DNA from: Solirubrobacterales bacterium
GTDB taxonomy: Bacteria; Actinomycetota; Thermoleophilia; Solirubrobacterales; Solirubrobacteraceae
DNA: 17,431 nucleotides
Reading direction: 5' to 3'
NCBI GenBank assembly: GCA_003151895.1
Contig: PLYX01000228.1
Span: 438 to 17,868, forward strand
A model generated the notes under the pieces. It was given only the letters and a program-made list of their open reading frames with translations, did no database searches and was not told where the DNA came from. Of the stretch, positions 1 to 7,204 are shown one piece after another. Within the stretch, counting starts at the first letter, position 1; each line of letters opens with the position of its first letter. The translations under genes were made by a program, and so were the position numbers.

Positions 1-388
1 TGAAGCCCTCGAACTCGAAGTAGCCCTGGGCGGTGAGCGAGTCGCTGGTGAGGAACTCGGCGAGCTTGTGGGTCTGGCCCGGGCCGAACGCGACGTCGAC
101 GAACGGGAAGCGCTCGAACACCTCGTCCTTGACGGACTGCGCCCAGCAGCCCCCGACCCCGACAATCCGCTCCGGCTGTTCGCGCTTGAGCCGCTTGGCC
201 TCCCCCAGGTGCGCGACGAAGCGGGAGTCGGCGGTCTCGCGGATCGAGCACGTGTTGAACAGGATCAGATCGGCCTCGGCCCGCTCGGGCGCCTCGCTGT
301 AGCCGAGCGACTCGAGCATCCCCTTCATCCGCTCGGAGTCGTGCTCGTTCATCTGGCAGCCGAAGGTGGTGAGGTGGTAGCGCTTCAT
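1..388 (-). CDS. miaB: tRNA-2-methylthio-N6-dimethylallyladenosine synthase MiaB, N-terminal part
   Basis: MiaB is a radical-SAM methylthiotransferase that adds the 2-methylthio group to i6A37 of tRNAs reading UNN codons. Reverse translation from the ATG at 388 gives 129 residues before the window edge. The N-terminal UPF0004 domain is plain: FGCQMNEHDSERM near residue 10, FNTCSIRET near 45, and GVGGCWAQ near 79. Cys11, Cys47 and Cys81 are therefore present as the three ligands of the auxiliary 4Fe-4S cluster. The radical-SAM CxxxCxxC motif and TRAM domain lie outside the window. A GGAG lies a few bases before the ATG. The gene follows the hepT toxin by 86 nt on the same strand. FNTCSIRE favours MiaB over its relative RimO, and the surrounding ftsK-cinA type neighbourhood fits either. 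Confidence 0.93.
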   Translation of the reverse strand, partial: MKRYHLTTFGCQMNEHDSERMKGMLESLGYSEAPERAEADLILFNTCSIRETADSRFVAHLGEAKRLKREQPERIVGVGGCWAQSVKDEVFERFPFVDVAFGPGQTHKLAEFLTSDSLTAQGYFEFEGF

Positions 389-474
389 CGCTCCACGAAG
401 GGTAACCGCGAAAGCCCCAATCTGATTGTGCGTGGCTGCCAGATCGTGCCACGGTGGTCGAGGACGATCAGCCT

Positions 475-1074
475 CTACGCGGCGTCCCATCGTTCGGGCG
501 GCGGCGCGATCAGATCCTTGTCGGAGGTTGCGAACGTCACGCTCCCACGCAGCTCACTCGAGAGGATGCTCTCGTCGGCGGCCCAGCGCGCTACCCGGTC
601 GATGTAACGATCGAGCTCGCGCAACAGCGTGTTGACGCCCTCGTGCAGCGACCTCCAGTTGGCGGGCGGATAGGCGTGCGCGAGATCGTCGCGCATGTCC
701 ATCGACTCCTGGAGGCTCGTCGCGGAGCGTGTGGAGATCACGCCGAGCGCGGCGAGACGCTCCCATGGGTAGCCGGAAGCCTTCTCCACCACTCCGAGGC
801 GCTGAGCCTCAGCGAGCAGTCGGGCCGCCAGCTCGTTACACCAGTTGAGCAGCACCTCGTACTCGCGCTCGACGACGGCGACCTTGTTGCGCTCCCGCGC
901 GTCGGCGGACTCGGCAGCCGCGATCAACGCTGCGAGGCTGAAGTCGGGTGGGAAGGACTCCATCCCGACGAGCATCTGCTCTCGCGCCGCGGGGATCCGT
1001 CGAAGGATCGTGTTGATGCGACGCTGTCCCTTGGAAGGGCGCGCCGACGACCGCTCGTGCGGAGCGCGCGTCAT
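475..1074 (-). CDS. HEPN-domain toxin (HepT-like RNase) of an MNT-HEPN pair
   Basis: This 199-residue, mostly alpha-helical protein carries RDDLAHAY at residues 128-135, an exact match to the RX4HXY catalytic signature of HepT-type HEPN RNases. Arg128 and His133 would form the active site. Tyr135 is the position that MntA antitoxins AMPylate in characterised pairs. The protein is longer than many HepT toxins (about 110-150 residues), with a basic, low-complexity N-terminal 30 residues. Its ATG overlaps the antitoxin stop codon as ATGA at 1071-1074, which decides the start and implies translational coupling. Antitoxin first, toxin second is a common order for such pairs. The motif and the partner make the family call strong. 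RNA cleavage activity and the target are inferred from the family. Confidence 0.85.
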   Translation of the reverse strand: MTRAPHERSSARPSKGQRRINTILRRIPAAREQMLVGMESFPPDFSLAALIAAAESADARERNKVAVVEREYEVLLNWCNELAARLLAEAQRLGVVEKASGYPWERLAALGVISTRSATSLQESMDMRDDLAHAYPPANWRSLHEGVNTLLRELDRYIDRVARWAADESILSSELRGSVTFATSDKDLIAPPPERWDAA

Positions 1075-1631
1075 CGAAGCCGCGCCCGCGCCTCGGCGAT
1101 GGCATCTAGGGCGCCTGTGACTGTGGCGCGATCTTCGTGCGCGGCCTGCGTGAGGATGTCATCCGCTTGTGCGCTCAGCTCGCTCCACAGGCTGTCGCGG
1201 TCGATCAGCGGACGGCCCTCTTGGAGGATGTCGGCGAGCAGGCACGGGGACTCGTGTGCCTGCTCGATGCTAACGACGTGCACAGGCTTGTCAAGAGCGC
1301 GGCGCAAGCGCAGCCGTAGTCCGGCCAGCGAGTGCGGCTCGGGACGGCGGTGGGCGATCAGAACGTCGATGTCCGAGCTAGGCTGGTCCTCTCCAACGGC
1401 TGTCGAGCCGAAGAGCACGGCCAGACGAACGTCGCGCTCGGTGCGCAGAGCGGCCTTCAATGCATGAAGCAGTGTCCAGTGGCTTTGCAGATAGCGTGCT
1501 TCCTCGGCGGAGAGCTCCAGACCTTGGTAGGCGACGCGACGGCCGCGCAGCAGGCCGTCGCCTATGTAGCGACGCAGAGTGCGCTCGCTGCAACCGAGTT
1601 CGCCGGCCGTATGTCCGAGAGCCTGTCCCAT
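1071..1631 (-). CDS. HTH-fused minimal nucleotidyltransferase antitoxin (MntA-like)
   Basis: This 186-residue protein has two parts. Residues 7-33 (HTAGELGCSERTLRRYIGDG...) look like a MerR-type or similar HTH. Residues 65-150 are a minimal nucleotidyltransferase with GSTAVG...DID, a perfect GSX10DXD motif (Gly75-Ser76, Asp87, Asp89). In studied MNT-HEPN pairs this domain silences the toxin by transferring AMP to the Tyr of RX4HXY, which the partner gene here has. The third catalytic carboxylate, usually in a VDLV-like strand, appears to be His in PVHVVSI near residue 118. No Shine-Dalgarno is visible: a TATACT box ends 6 nt before the ATG, so the mRNA is probably leaderless. Three CCRTRYGTCC repeats surround the start, giving the HTH an obvious candidate operator. 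The call is firm for the family; autoregulation is inferred. Confidence 0.85.
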   Translation of the reverse strand: MGQALGHTAGELGCSERTLRRYIGDGLLRGRRVAYQGLELSAEEARYLQSHWTLLHALKAALRTERDVRLAVLFGSTAVGEDQPSSDIDVLIAHRRPEPHSLAGLRLRLRRALDKPVHVVSIEQAHESPCLLADILQEGRPLIDRDSLWSELSAQADDILTQAAHEDRATVTGALDAIAEARARLR

Positions 1632-1658
1632 ATGTCCAGTATATGCAGCCGTGCGTCC
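1607..1658. repeat. Three 21-bp-phased direct repeats, candidate antitoxin operator
   Basis: CCGTATGTCC (1607-1616), CCATATGTCC (1628-1637) and CCGTGCGTCC (1649-1658) share the consensus CCRTRYGTCC. They start exactly 21 bp apart, about two helical turns, so they face the same side of the DNA. The middle copy covers the antitoxin start codon and the left copy lies inside its codons 5-9. They bracket the -10 box at 1638-1643. The arrangement fits binding by the antitoxin's own HTH and repression of the pair. Confidence 0.6.
1638..1643 (-). promoter_or_regulatory. -10 box of the toxin-antitoxin promoter
   Basis: On the minus strand TATACT (five of six matches to TATAAT) is followed by GGACAT and then the ATG at 1631. 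A start site 6-7 nt downstream would fall on the A of the start codon, predicting a leaderless transcript. No good -35 is visible at 16-18 bp spacing. Leaderless genes are common in Actinobacteria. Confidence 0.5.
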
Positions 1659-1715
1659 AATGCGTAGTCTTCCCCAACCGCCTCATCCCATCCTCCCAAC
1701 CCGTGCCATCCAAAG

Positions 1716-2327
1716 TCACCCGATTCGGTGGGAAGCGACCGCTTCGTAGCCGGCGCCCTCCGGCGACAGCCACGAGCGATAGAGCACCAGCTCCCCGGGC
1801 ACGAACGAAAGCGACGGCGTGGGCGGCAGGACGCGCTCGTACGATGCCGCGCCCTGGCGCATCCGCGCGACCGTGATGTGCGGGTGGAAGCGCCGCTGAG
1901 CCTTGGGGGCGCCCTCGGCGGCACGCGTCCCGTCGTTTGGCTGCCAGCCGCTCACCTCCTGAAGCGCGCCCACCACTTCCGCCTGGAGACGTGCAAGCTT
2001 GCCGCGGTCGTCGTGCAGCTCGACCGCCAGCGCCCGCGGACGCTGCGCAGGCAGCCACAGGGGCGCCCCCAGCGACAGCTCGCCGGCCGCACCACCGCAC
2101 GCGGCGAGCTGTGCCGCGAGCGAGTCCATCTCCCCCAGTGGGCGGTTGCCCAGGAAGCACAACGTGACGTGCAACAGATCAGGATCGAGCAGCCGCAGCG
2201 ACGCGTTCGCGCTCACGCGGCCATCTCCGGCCCTCGAGGCGCTCCGTGCCCACTCGGCCAGCTGCGTGCGCACGTCCTCCGGCGGGTCGACCGCCACGAA
2301 CAGCCGCGCTGTGGGACTCCTGATCAC
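1716..2327 (-). CDS. thpR: RNA 2',3'-cyclic phosphodiesterase ThpR (2H phosphoesterase)
   Basis: ThpR hydrolyses 2',3'-cyclic phosphate RNA ends to 2'-phosphomonoesters and was first known as a bacterial 2'-5' RNA ligase. The 203-residue length is typical. It opens with RLFVAVDPPEDVR, the usual first strand of the family, and carries both catalytic HxTx motifs: HVTL at 53-56 followed by CFLG, and HITV at 150-153 preceded by HP. The start is a GTG at 2327 with an AGAGG directly abutting it, so a leaderless or very short leader is possible. The segment at about 130-146 (NDGTRAAEGAPKAQ) is a slightly long, basic insert. In many actinobacteria this gene adjoins cinA in the ftsK-to-miaB neighbourhood; here the accessory block separates the two. 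Confidence 0.92.
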   Translation of the reverse strand: MIRSPTARLFVAVDPPEDVRTQLAEWARSASRAGDGRVSANASLRLLDPDLLHVTLCFLGNRPLGEMDSLAAQLAACGGAAGELSLGAPLWLPAQRPRALAVELHDDRGKLARLQAEVVGALQEVSGWQPNDGTRAAEGAPKAQRRFHPHITVARMRQGAASYERVLPPTPSLSFVPGELVLYRSWLSPEGAGYEAVASHRIG

Positions 2328-2335
2328 CCTCTCAG

Positions 2336-2341
2336 CGTATA
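2336..2341 (-). promoter_or_regulatory. Possible -10 box for thpR
   Basis: TATACG on the minus strand lies 8 nt before the GTG start. CTGATG at the expected -35 position matches the consensus at only three of six bases. If used, the transcript would start within two or three bases of the start codon. Confidence 0.3.
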
Positions 2342-2499
2342 TGCGCCTTGGGCCACATCATCAGTGAGGTCCCTGTGGCGCCGGCTGGACGCTGTGCTCT
2401 CCGTCACCGTCACCGTCGCGCTCGCGGAGCGGTTCGGAACGCCCCAGGTGATCACGCGCACGTCGCCACTTCCACGCGATCAGACCCATCCACTGAAAG

Positions 2500-2542
2500 T
2501 CACAGCACCTCACAAGAATCTGTTAGTGCTTGTGAGCTGTGA
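2500..2542. promoter_or_regulatory. Nested inverted repeat upstream of the ATPase, candidate operator
   Basis: CTCACAAG (2509-2516) and CTTGTGAG (2529-2536) form a perfect 8-bp inverted repeat with a 12-nt centre. It is framed by an outer pair TCACAG (2500-2505) and CTGTGA (2537-2542). CTGTGATAAC (2537-2546) is nearly repeated as CTGTGATTAC (2550-2559), which covers the start codon. The block ends 9 bp before the GTG start at 2552 and overlaps where the promoter should be. It looks like a binding site for a dimeric regulator, although an RNA hairpin is possible if transcription starts further upstream. Confidence 0.5.
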
Positions 2543-2551
2543 TAACTTTCT

Positions 2552-3784
2552 GTGATTACGAAGAACCCGTATAGCCCCGGGGTCGGCACGCGCCCGCCCT
2601 ATCTCGCCGGTCGCGAGCAGCAACTCCGCCGCTTCGAGCGGTTGCTCGCCGACTATCCCGAGAAGCGCCGCAACCTTCGCATCACTGGGCTGCGCGGGGT
2701 AGGCAAGACGGTCCTGCTCAAGGAGTACGAGCGTATCGCCAGACATCACGGATGGGTTGTCCTGCGCCGCGACTGGAGCGTGAGGCTCTGCGAGGAGACG
2801 GACTTCGCCATTGCCATCGCCGACTACCTGCGCGAGGCGGTCGATGCGCTCAGCCTCAAGGCGAAGATCCGAAACCAGGTCACCGCCGCGATGCAGACGG
2901 TCGGCCAGATCCAGGTGCAGCTCACCGAGGGAGTGACCGTGTCGGTCGGTCCCGGCGCGGTCGGTCCCGTCAAGTCGGTGCTGGAGGACAGGCTTCGGAT
3001 CGCGCTCACGCGCGTCGGCGCCCTCGCCCGGACGCAGGGCCGCGGCGTCGCGCTGCTGTTCGACGAGGCACACAGCGTCTACGACCGAAAGCACAAGCGT
3101 CAATACCCGCTCGGCGCCCTACTGTCAGCGATCGCCGCCGCGCAAGACGACGACGACGACCCACTGCCGGTGATGCTCGTCCTCTGCGGACTCCCACCGC
3201 TCACAGGCAACATCCACGCGGCCAGGAGCAACGCCGAGCGACTGTTCCGCGGGGAGGAGATCGGCAATCTCCCGCTCGAGCCCCAGCCGCCCGAGGACTT
3301 GAGCGCCGCCGCACAGGCGCTCGTACGTCCCGCCAAGGACATCACCTATACGCAAGGAGTCGCCGAGCGGATCGCGCGCGACGTCGACGGCTACCCGTAC
3401 TTCCTCCAGTGGTTCGGCGAGGCCCTATGGGAAGCCGCGGACCTGGACGGAACCACAGCGATTACAGCCGAGCTCTACGAGCGCGAGCGGGCCGCGATTC
3501 AGCGCGATCTCGACGAGGAGTTCTTCGAGCCCCGCTACCGCGACACGCGCCAAGCGGACCAGAGCACCCTGCGCCTCGCCGCGTCGCTCGGCGGCGAGCG
3601 CTTCACGAGGGCGGACCTCGCCGCGACCACCAAGCGCTCCACAGGCGCTCTCGCACAGAGCCTCTCGCGGCTGATCGCCGACAACCTCCTCTACCGCGAC
3701 GATCACGGCATCTACGCCTACACCGCACCGATGTTCGGCGACTTCATGCGCCGCCGCCACAAACGCCTAGGAGAAGACCAGTAG
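2552..3784 (+). CDS. Orphan AAA ATPase with C-terminal winged helix
   Basis: This 410-residue protein begins with NPYSPGVGTRPPYLAGRE, an N-terminal signature I associate with a family of stand-alone actinobacterial ATP-binding proteins. Walker A is GLRGVGKT at residues 46-53 and Walker B is VALLFDEAH around 166-174. LVLCGLPPL near 212 fits sensor 1, and NAERLFRGEE follows with a possible arginine finger. Residues from about 330 to 400 (STLRLAASLGG...TGALAQSLSRLIADNLLYR) fit a winged helix like that of archaeal-type and Orc1/Cdc6-like ATPases. There is no signal peptide or membrane segment. The GTG start has no Shine-Dalgarno, and a GATAAC box sits 6-11 nt upstream, suggesting a leaderless message. 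It is the only plus-strand gene in the window and converges on the surface-protein operon. Its client and biological role are unknown. Confidence 0.85.
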   Translation: MITKNPYSPGVGTRPPYLAGREQQLRRFERLLADYPEKRRNLRITGLRGVGKTVLLKEYERIARHHGWVVLRRDWSVRLCEETDFAIAIADYLREAVDALSLKAKIRNQVTAAMQTVGQIQVQLTEGVTVSVGPGAVGPVKSVLEDRLRIALTRVGALARTQGRGVALLFDEAHSVYDRKHKRQYPLGALLSAIAAAQDDDDDPLPVMLVLCGLPPLTGNIHAARSNAERLFRGEEIGNLPLEPQPPEDLSAAAQALVRPAKDITYTQGVAERIARDVDGYPYFLQWFGEALWEAADLDGTTAITAELYERERAAIQRDLDEEFFEPRYRDTRQADQSTLRLAASLGGERFTRADLAATTKRSTGALAQSLSRLIADNLLYRDDHGIYAYTAPMFGDFMRRRHKRLGEDQ

Positions 3785-3821
3785 CCTCGCATCCTCCTCC
3801 AGCAGAGATGGCGGCTGAGCG

Positions 3822-3841
3822 GGCCGGTGCTTGACCCGGCC
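3822..3841. terminator. Hairpin between convergent genes, possible bidirectional terminator
   Basis: GGCCGG (3822-3827) and CCGGCC (3836-3841) form a perfect 6-bp stem with an 8-nt loop in the 122-nt gap between two convergent genes. There is no T-tract on either side, so termination is inferred only from structure and position. Confidence 0.35.
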
Positions 3842-3854
3842 TCCGTCATGGGGG

Positions 3855-3873
3855 CTCCCCTGGGCGCGGGGAG
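3855..3873. terminator. Second convergent-gap hairpin
   Basis: CTCCCC (3855-3860) and GGGGAG (3868-3873) form a 6-bp stem with a 7-nt loop, 34 bases beyond the stop codon of the four-module secreted protein on the minus strand. It lacks a U-tract. Together with the hairpin at 3822 it would separate the two convergent transcripts. Confidence 0.35.
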
Positions 3874-3906
3874 GGGATCGACGCGCCGGGGGGAAGTCCT
3901 CTGCCG

Positions 3907-6900
3907 TTATTTCTTCTTGGGCTTCTTCTTGGCCTTCGGGCAGCCCGTGACGCTGATCGGCGTGGACTGTTTGATAACCGCGCCGTTCTGCGCGACAAAC
4001 GCCGTCGGCATCTTGAGCTTGCTCTTGCACAGGTTCCCATTCGCGGCCAGCGCCGAGAACGGGCCCTCGGGGAGCGTCAGTTCGAAGCTCGTGACGGGCT
4101 GGTCGGGGACCGTGCGGAATGTGCTTGAGGTGATCCCGGCCTTGCTGATATACGTTTCCCCGTGCAGGTCGATCGTGACGCCGTACCCTTGGAGGACGAT
4201 GATCAGTTCGGGGAACTTGGCGCCGCCGTGGCTGACGAAGTACGCGGGGCCGGTCAAGGGTTCGGGCAGGATCGGCGTGATCGCCTTCGCGTGCCCCACG
4301 ATCGACGCGCTCGGACAGGCCGCCGGGTTCGCGTTGAACGTGCTGTCGGTGCACGCCTTCTGCAGCGTCGTAAGGCGCGAGGGGAGTTGCTTGGGCAGAT
4401 CGACCTTGACCGAGTGGATGTTCGCCTGAGAGCCCAGCGGTGCTTTCGGATAGACGAGCTTCACGGTAAGGCTCGCCCCCTTCGCCCTGGAGGTCTTCCC
4501 TGATGTTGAGACCTTGAACGACGGTTTGAAGCCCAGGTTCGCGCAGTTGACGGCCTGGAACGGCGAGGAGATCGTGGTGCTCTGACCCAGGTTGCTGCTC
4601 AGCGTGCTGCCGATCGCAAGCGGGTTGCAGCTCGTCGGGTTCAGGATGAAGTTGGGCCGGTCGATGTAGACGCGAATGTCGCGCACGTGGGTGACGATCC
4701 CCTGGATGATGTGCGGGATCGGTTCGGAGGCCGAGGGGTCGACGCTGACCTGCGCGGTGTTCGGGTCGATCCGCAGCGCGAAGCGGATCACGACCGTGCC
4801 CAGGTCGAACGGGCCGACGACGGCGGAGGTGACGCTCACGAGCGAGAACGGGTCGCCGTTATACGGGCCTGCGAGATAGATCTTGCCGGGGACATAGGCG
4901 AGGACGGCGCCCACGCCTGTGCCGACGAGCGAGCGCCCGATCGCACTCGCAGCGGGACACGACGGTTCTGCTGTCTCCTGCGCGCCGGTCTTCGTCCGTG
5001 CCAGCGCGATGGCGGCCTCTCCGCAGAACGGTATCCCCGACAGGTCCCCGGTCAAGCCGGACGGCAGGTCGGTGGAGAACCCCGATATCTCCTGCTCGGC
5101 GTCGGTGCGGCTCAGGTGCAGGTAGAACGGGCTGAAGGCGCCCGCGTTGTTATTGAGCGTCCCGGAGGAGATTCCCGGGTGAAACGGCGGGACGCCGCCC
5201 GATGGGCACGCGCCGCCGTCAAAGCCCTTCGTGATCGTGAAAGGCGACGTCTCCGTCAGGGTCGCGGTCGGGTCAGACCACGGCGTGAGCTGCGCCTGCG
5301 TCGTGTAGGTCCCACACGCCGGAGGGCTGATCAGCGGCGCCTGCTGACCTTCGCGGAAATGGAAGTTGAAATGGTCGAACGGCAGCTGCGGATTGTTGTC
5401 GAACGTCGTCGTCAGCCGGCCGGTGACCGGGTCGGGGGTGACCTTCCCCGCGAGCCTGATCAAGACCCCCGTTTCGGGGTTCTTCGCAACGATATACAAA
5501 GCCACCAGCGAGCCAAACGGGTTTTCGTGGGGCTGGGCGATGAACAGCGAGCCATGGATCTTCTGCGTCAAGAGGGGCGTTCCGATTTCGACCGTGCCGA
5601 GCTTGGAGTCGTTCGGACAACCTGCACCCGGAGCGGAATTCACGGTCTCCCTCGCGTAGTCGGCGGGCGTACAGCCGCCGAGTCCGACACCCGCGGAGGG
5701 GTTGATCGTGAAGCCTTCGGGCAACGTGACTACCGTGTTCTTGAGCTGGGACTGCGCGGTGCCTTCGGCGCTGGTGAGCCCTTCGTCGTTGAAGTTCAGG
5801 TTGAAATCGAGCCCGCTTGGCGCCGAAGCACGGTCCGTGGTCGGTTCGGCTGCAATCGTGGGGCTGAACGACAGCTGGTTGCAGCCGTCGAGGGTCGGCA
5901 TCGGCTGGGTGGTGGGAACCGAGAATGGCGCGGCGGGGTTGGCCCAGGAGTCGATCTCGGTGGCGGAGAGCAGGGGGCTGGCGGTGCAGACGGAGGGCAG
6001 GGTGAGCAGGGCCGGGGGGTGGGACTGGGGTTCGGAGGCGGTGCACGGAAGGTGCGGGCGCCCGCGGGCTTCAAAGATGCAGCTCCAGCCGCGGGCGCTG
6101 TCGTGGCGGGGATCGGCGGGGACGCCCCAGAAAATCAGCTGGTTGGAGAGGAAGGCGGCGGCCTGGGTGATGTTGGTGGAGCTGGCGGTGATGGCGTATT
6201 CGGGTTCGCCCGGGCTGCCGCCGCGCAGGGCGGTGTCGATCGCGACCGACGTCGCGGTTGGCCCCACCCAGAAGCCGAAGCGGGCCGGCTCGCCGAAGGC
6301 GGGCTCGAGATTGAAGATCGGTACCTGGATGGTGAGAAAGCCGGCGAGGACGGGTTCGTCGACGCTGATCATGGCGACGCCGACCGCGGTCTGGGGCGGG
6401 CAGGCGACGACGTTTTCACCCCCGTTGAAGAGGATGGTGGAGTACTGGGCGAGGGTGCAGCGGGGGATCGGGACGGGGTTGCCGAGCAGACCGGGCGGCA
6501 GCTTGACGCCGACATCCTTGGCGAGGGCCGCGGGTCTCGCCCGATAGGCAGTGCCAGGGCCCGACCCGGTGGAGGCGAGCTGGTTGAAGGTCAGCGTGGT
6601 GGTGAGCTGAAAGGGGTGGGAGCCGGCCTGGGTGGCGGGTGCCCCGCCTGCTTCTTCGGGCGACAGCTCATAGTCTTCGAGGCCGAAGGGAGCCGGTTCT
6701 TCGCCGAGCTGCAGCGAGCGGGAAATCGAGGCGGGGAGGGCGCCGCCGCCGGAGACGCTGAGTTCGTTGAGTTCGCCCGAGGCGGCGTCGGGCAGCGTTT
6801 CGACCTTGATGCGGACTTCGATCAGGTCGTAGGGAGGCAGGAAGCCGGCGAAGGTGCAGGTGAGCGTTTTCAGTTCACAGGTTGCGTAGGGGCCGAGAAC

Positions 6901-7191
6901 CTCGGCGGTGGTGCCGCCGGCGATGGCTTCGATGGCCTTGGCCTTGAGACCGGCGGGCAGCTTGTCGGCGAGTGCGATCGGGGTGGTTTCACCTCTGGCA
7001 TCAGCGTCGCCGAGGTTGGCGGCGGTGAGGACGATCTCGCCCTTGCCGCCGGTTTCGGAGGGAAGGACGGTGGGGCGCGAGCCAGAGGTCAAGTGCCACC
7101 ACGGGGACGCCGCGGACGCGGGCGAGCAGGCGCCAAGCGCGGCCACCAGCACGACCGCGAGTGAGAGTGCCGTTGTCGTGATTCGTCGCAT
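3907..7191 (-). CDS. Large exported four-module repeat protein (possible lipoprotein)
   Basis: I do not recognise a named function for this 1094-residue protein. Residues 1-28 are an export signal. LGAC at 19-22 fits a lipobox, while ASA at 26-28 would also suit signal peptidase I. Residues about 36-160 look like a DUF11-style beta domain (GEIVLTAANLGDADA, LPAGL). A divergent module then recurs four times: an LPxGL-like turn (231, 490, 709, 932), a single Cys (245, 507, 723, 947) and a CPxxSxxG-like box (264, 525, 745, 959), followed by beta-rich sequence such as GSLFIAQP or GKIYLAGP. The protein ends in KAKKKPKKK. Its ATG overlaps the stop of the upstream giant gene as TAATG behind a good GGAGG, so the two are co-translated. 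A surface or envelope structural role is inferred. Confidence 0.8.
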   Translation of the reverse strand: MRRITTTALSLAVVLVAALGACSPASAASPWWHLTSGSRPTVLPSETGGKGEIVLTAANLGDADARGETTPIALADKLPAGLKAKAIEAIAGGTTAEVLGPYATCELKTLTCTFAGFLPPYDLIEVRIKVETLPDAASGELNELSVSGGGALPASISRSLQLGEEPAPFGLEDYELSPEEAGGAPATQAGSHPFQLTTTLTFNQLASTGSGPGTAYRARPAALAKDVGVKLPPGLLGNPVPIPRCTLAQYSTILFNGGENVVACPPQTAVGVAMISVDEPVLAGFLTIQVPIFNLEPAFGEPARFGFWVGPTATSVAIDTALRGGSPGEPEYAITASSTNITQAAAFLSNQLIFWGVPADPRHDSARGWSCIFEARGRPHLPCTASEPQSHPPALLTLPSVCTASPLLSATEIDSWANPAAPFSVPTTQPMPTLDGCNQLSFSPTIAAEPTTDRASAPSGLDFNLNFNDEGLTSAEGTAQSQLKNTVVTLPEGFTINPSAGVGLGGCTPADYARETVNSAPGAGCPNDSKLGTVEIGTPLLTQKIHGSLFIAQPHENPFGSLVALYIVAKNPETGVLIRLAGKVTPDPVTGRLTTTFDNNPQLPFDHFNFHFREGQQAPLISPPACGTYTTQAQLTPWSDPTATLTETSPFTITKGFDGGACPSGGVPPFHPGISSGTLNNNAGAFSPFYLHLSRTDAEQEISGFSTDLPSGLTGDLSGIPFCGEAAIALARTKTGAQETAEPSCPAASAIGRSLVGTGVGAVLAYVPGKIYLAGPYNGDPFSLVSVTSAVVGPFDLGTVVIRFALRIDPNTAQVSVDPSASEPIPHIIQGIVTHVRDIRVYIDRPNFILNPTSCNPLAIGSTLSSNLGQSTTISSPFQAVNCANLGFKPSFKVSTSGKTSRAKGASLTVKLVYPKAPLGSQANIHSVKVDLPKQLPSRLTTLQKACTDSTFNANPAACPSASIVGHAKAITPILPEPLTGPAYFVSHGGAKFPELIIVLQGYGVTIDLHGETYISKAGITSSTFRTVPDQPVTSFELTLPEGPFSALAANGNLCKSKLKMPTAFVAQNGAVIKQSTPISVTGCPKAKKKPKKK

Positions 7192-7204
7192 TACTTAGCC
7201 CTCC
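7191..7204 (-). promoter_or_regulatory. Coupled ribosome binding site and TAATG junction
   Basis: On the minus strand GGAGG (7204-7200) lies 8 nt before the ATG at 7191. The upstream gene's TAA shares its last base with that ATG (TAATG). This fixes the start of the four-module protein and predicts fixed-ratio synthesis of the two large secreted proteins. Confidence 0.8.

Noticed and set aside
431..453. CGTGGC/GCCACG stem after the toxin gene as a terminator
   Set aside because: A 6-bp stem with an 11-nt loop and no T-tract is too weak to call; miaB follows on the same strand only 86 nt after the toxin gene.
454..1467. 337-residue plus-strand frame across the toxin-antitoxin pair
   Set aside because: It has no recognisable motif and lies opposite two genes with intact catalytic signatures.
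4687..7164. 825-residue plus-strand open frame opposite the four-module protein
   Set aside because: It is an antisense shadow of a high-GC gene: Arg/Gly/Glu-rich low complexity, no domain, whereas the minus-strand frame has a signal peptide, repeats and a coupled ribosome binding site.
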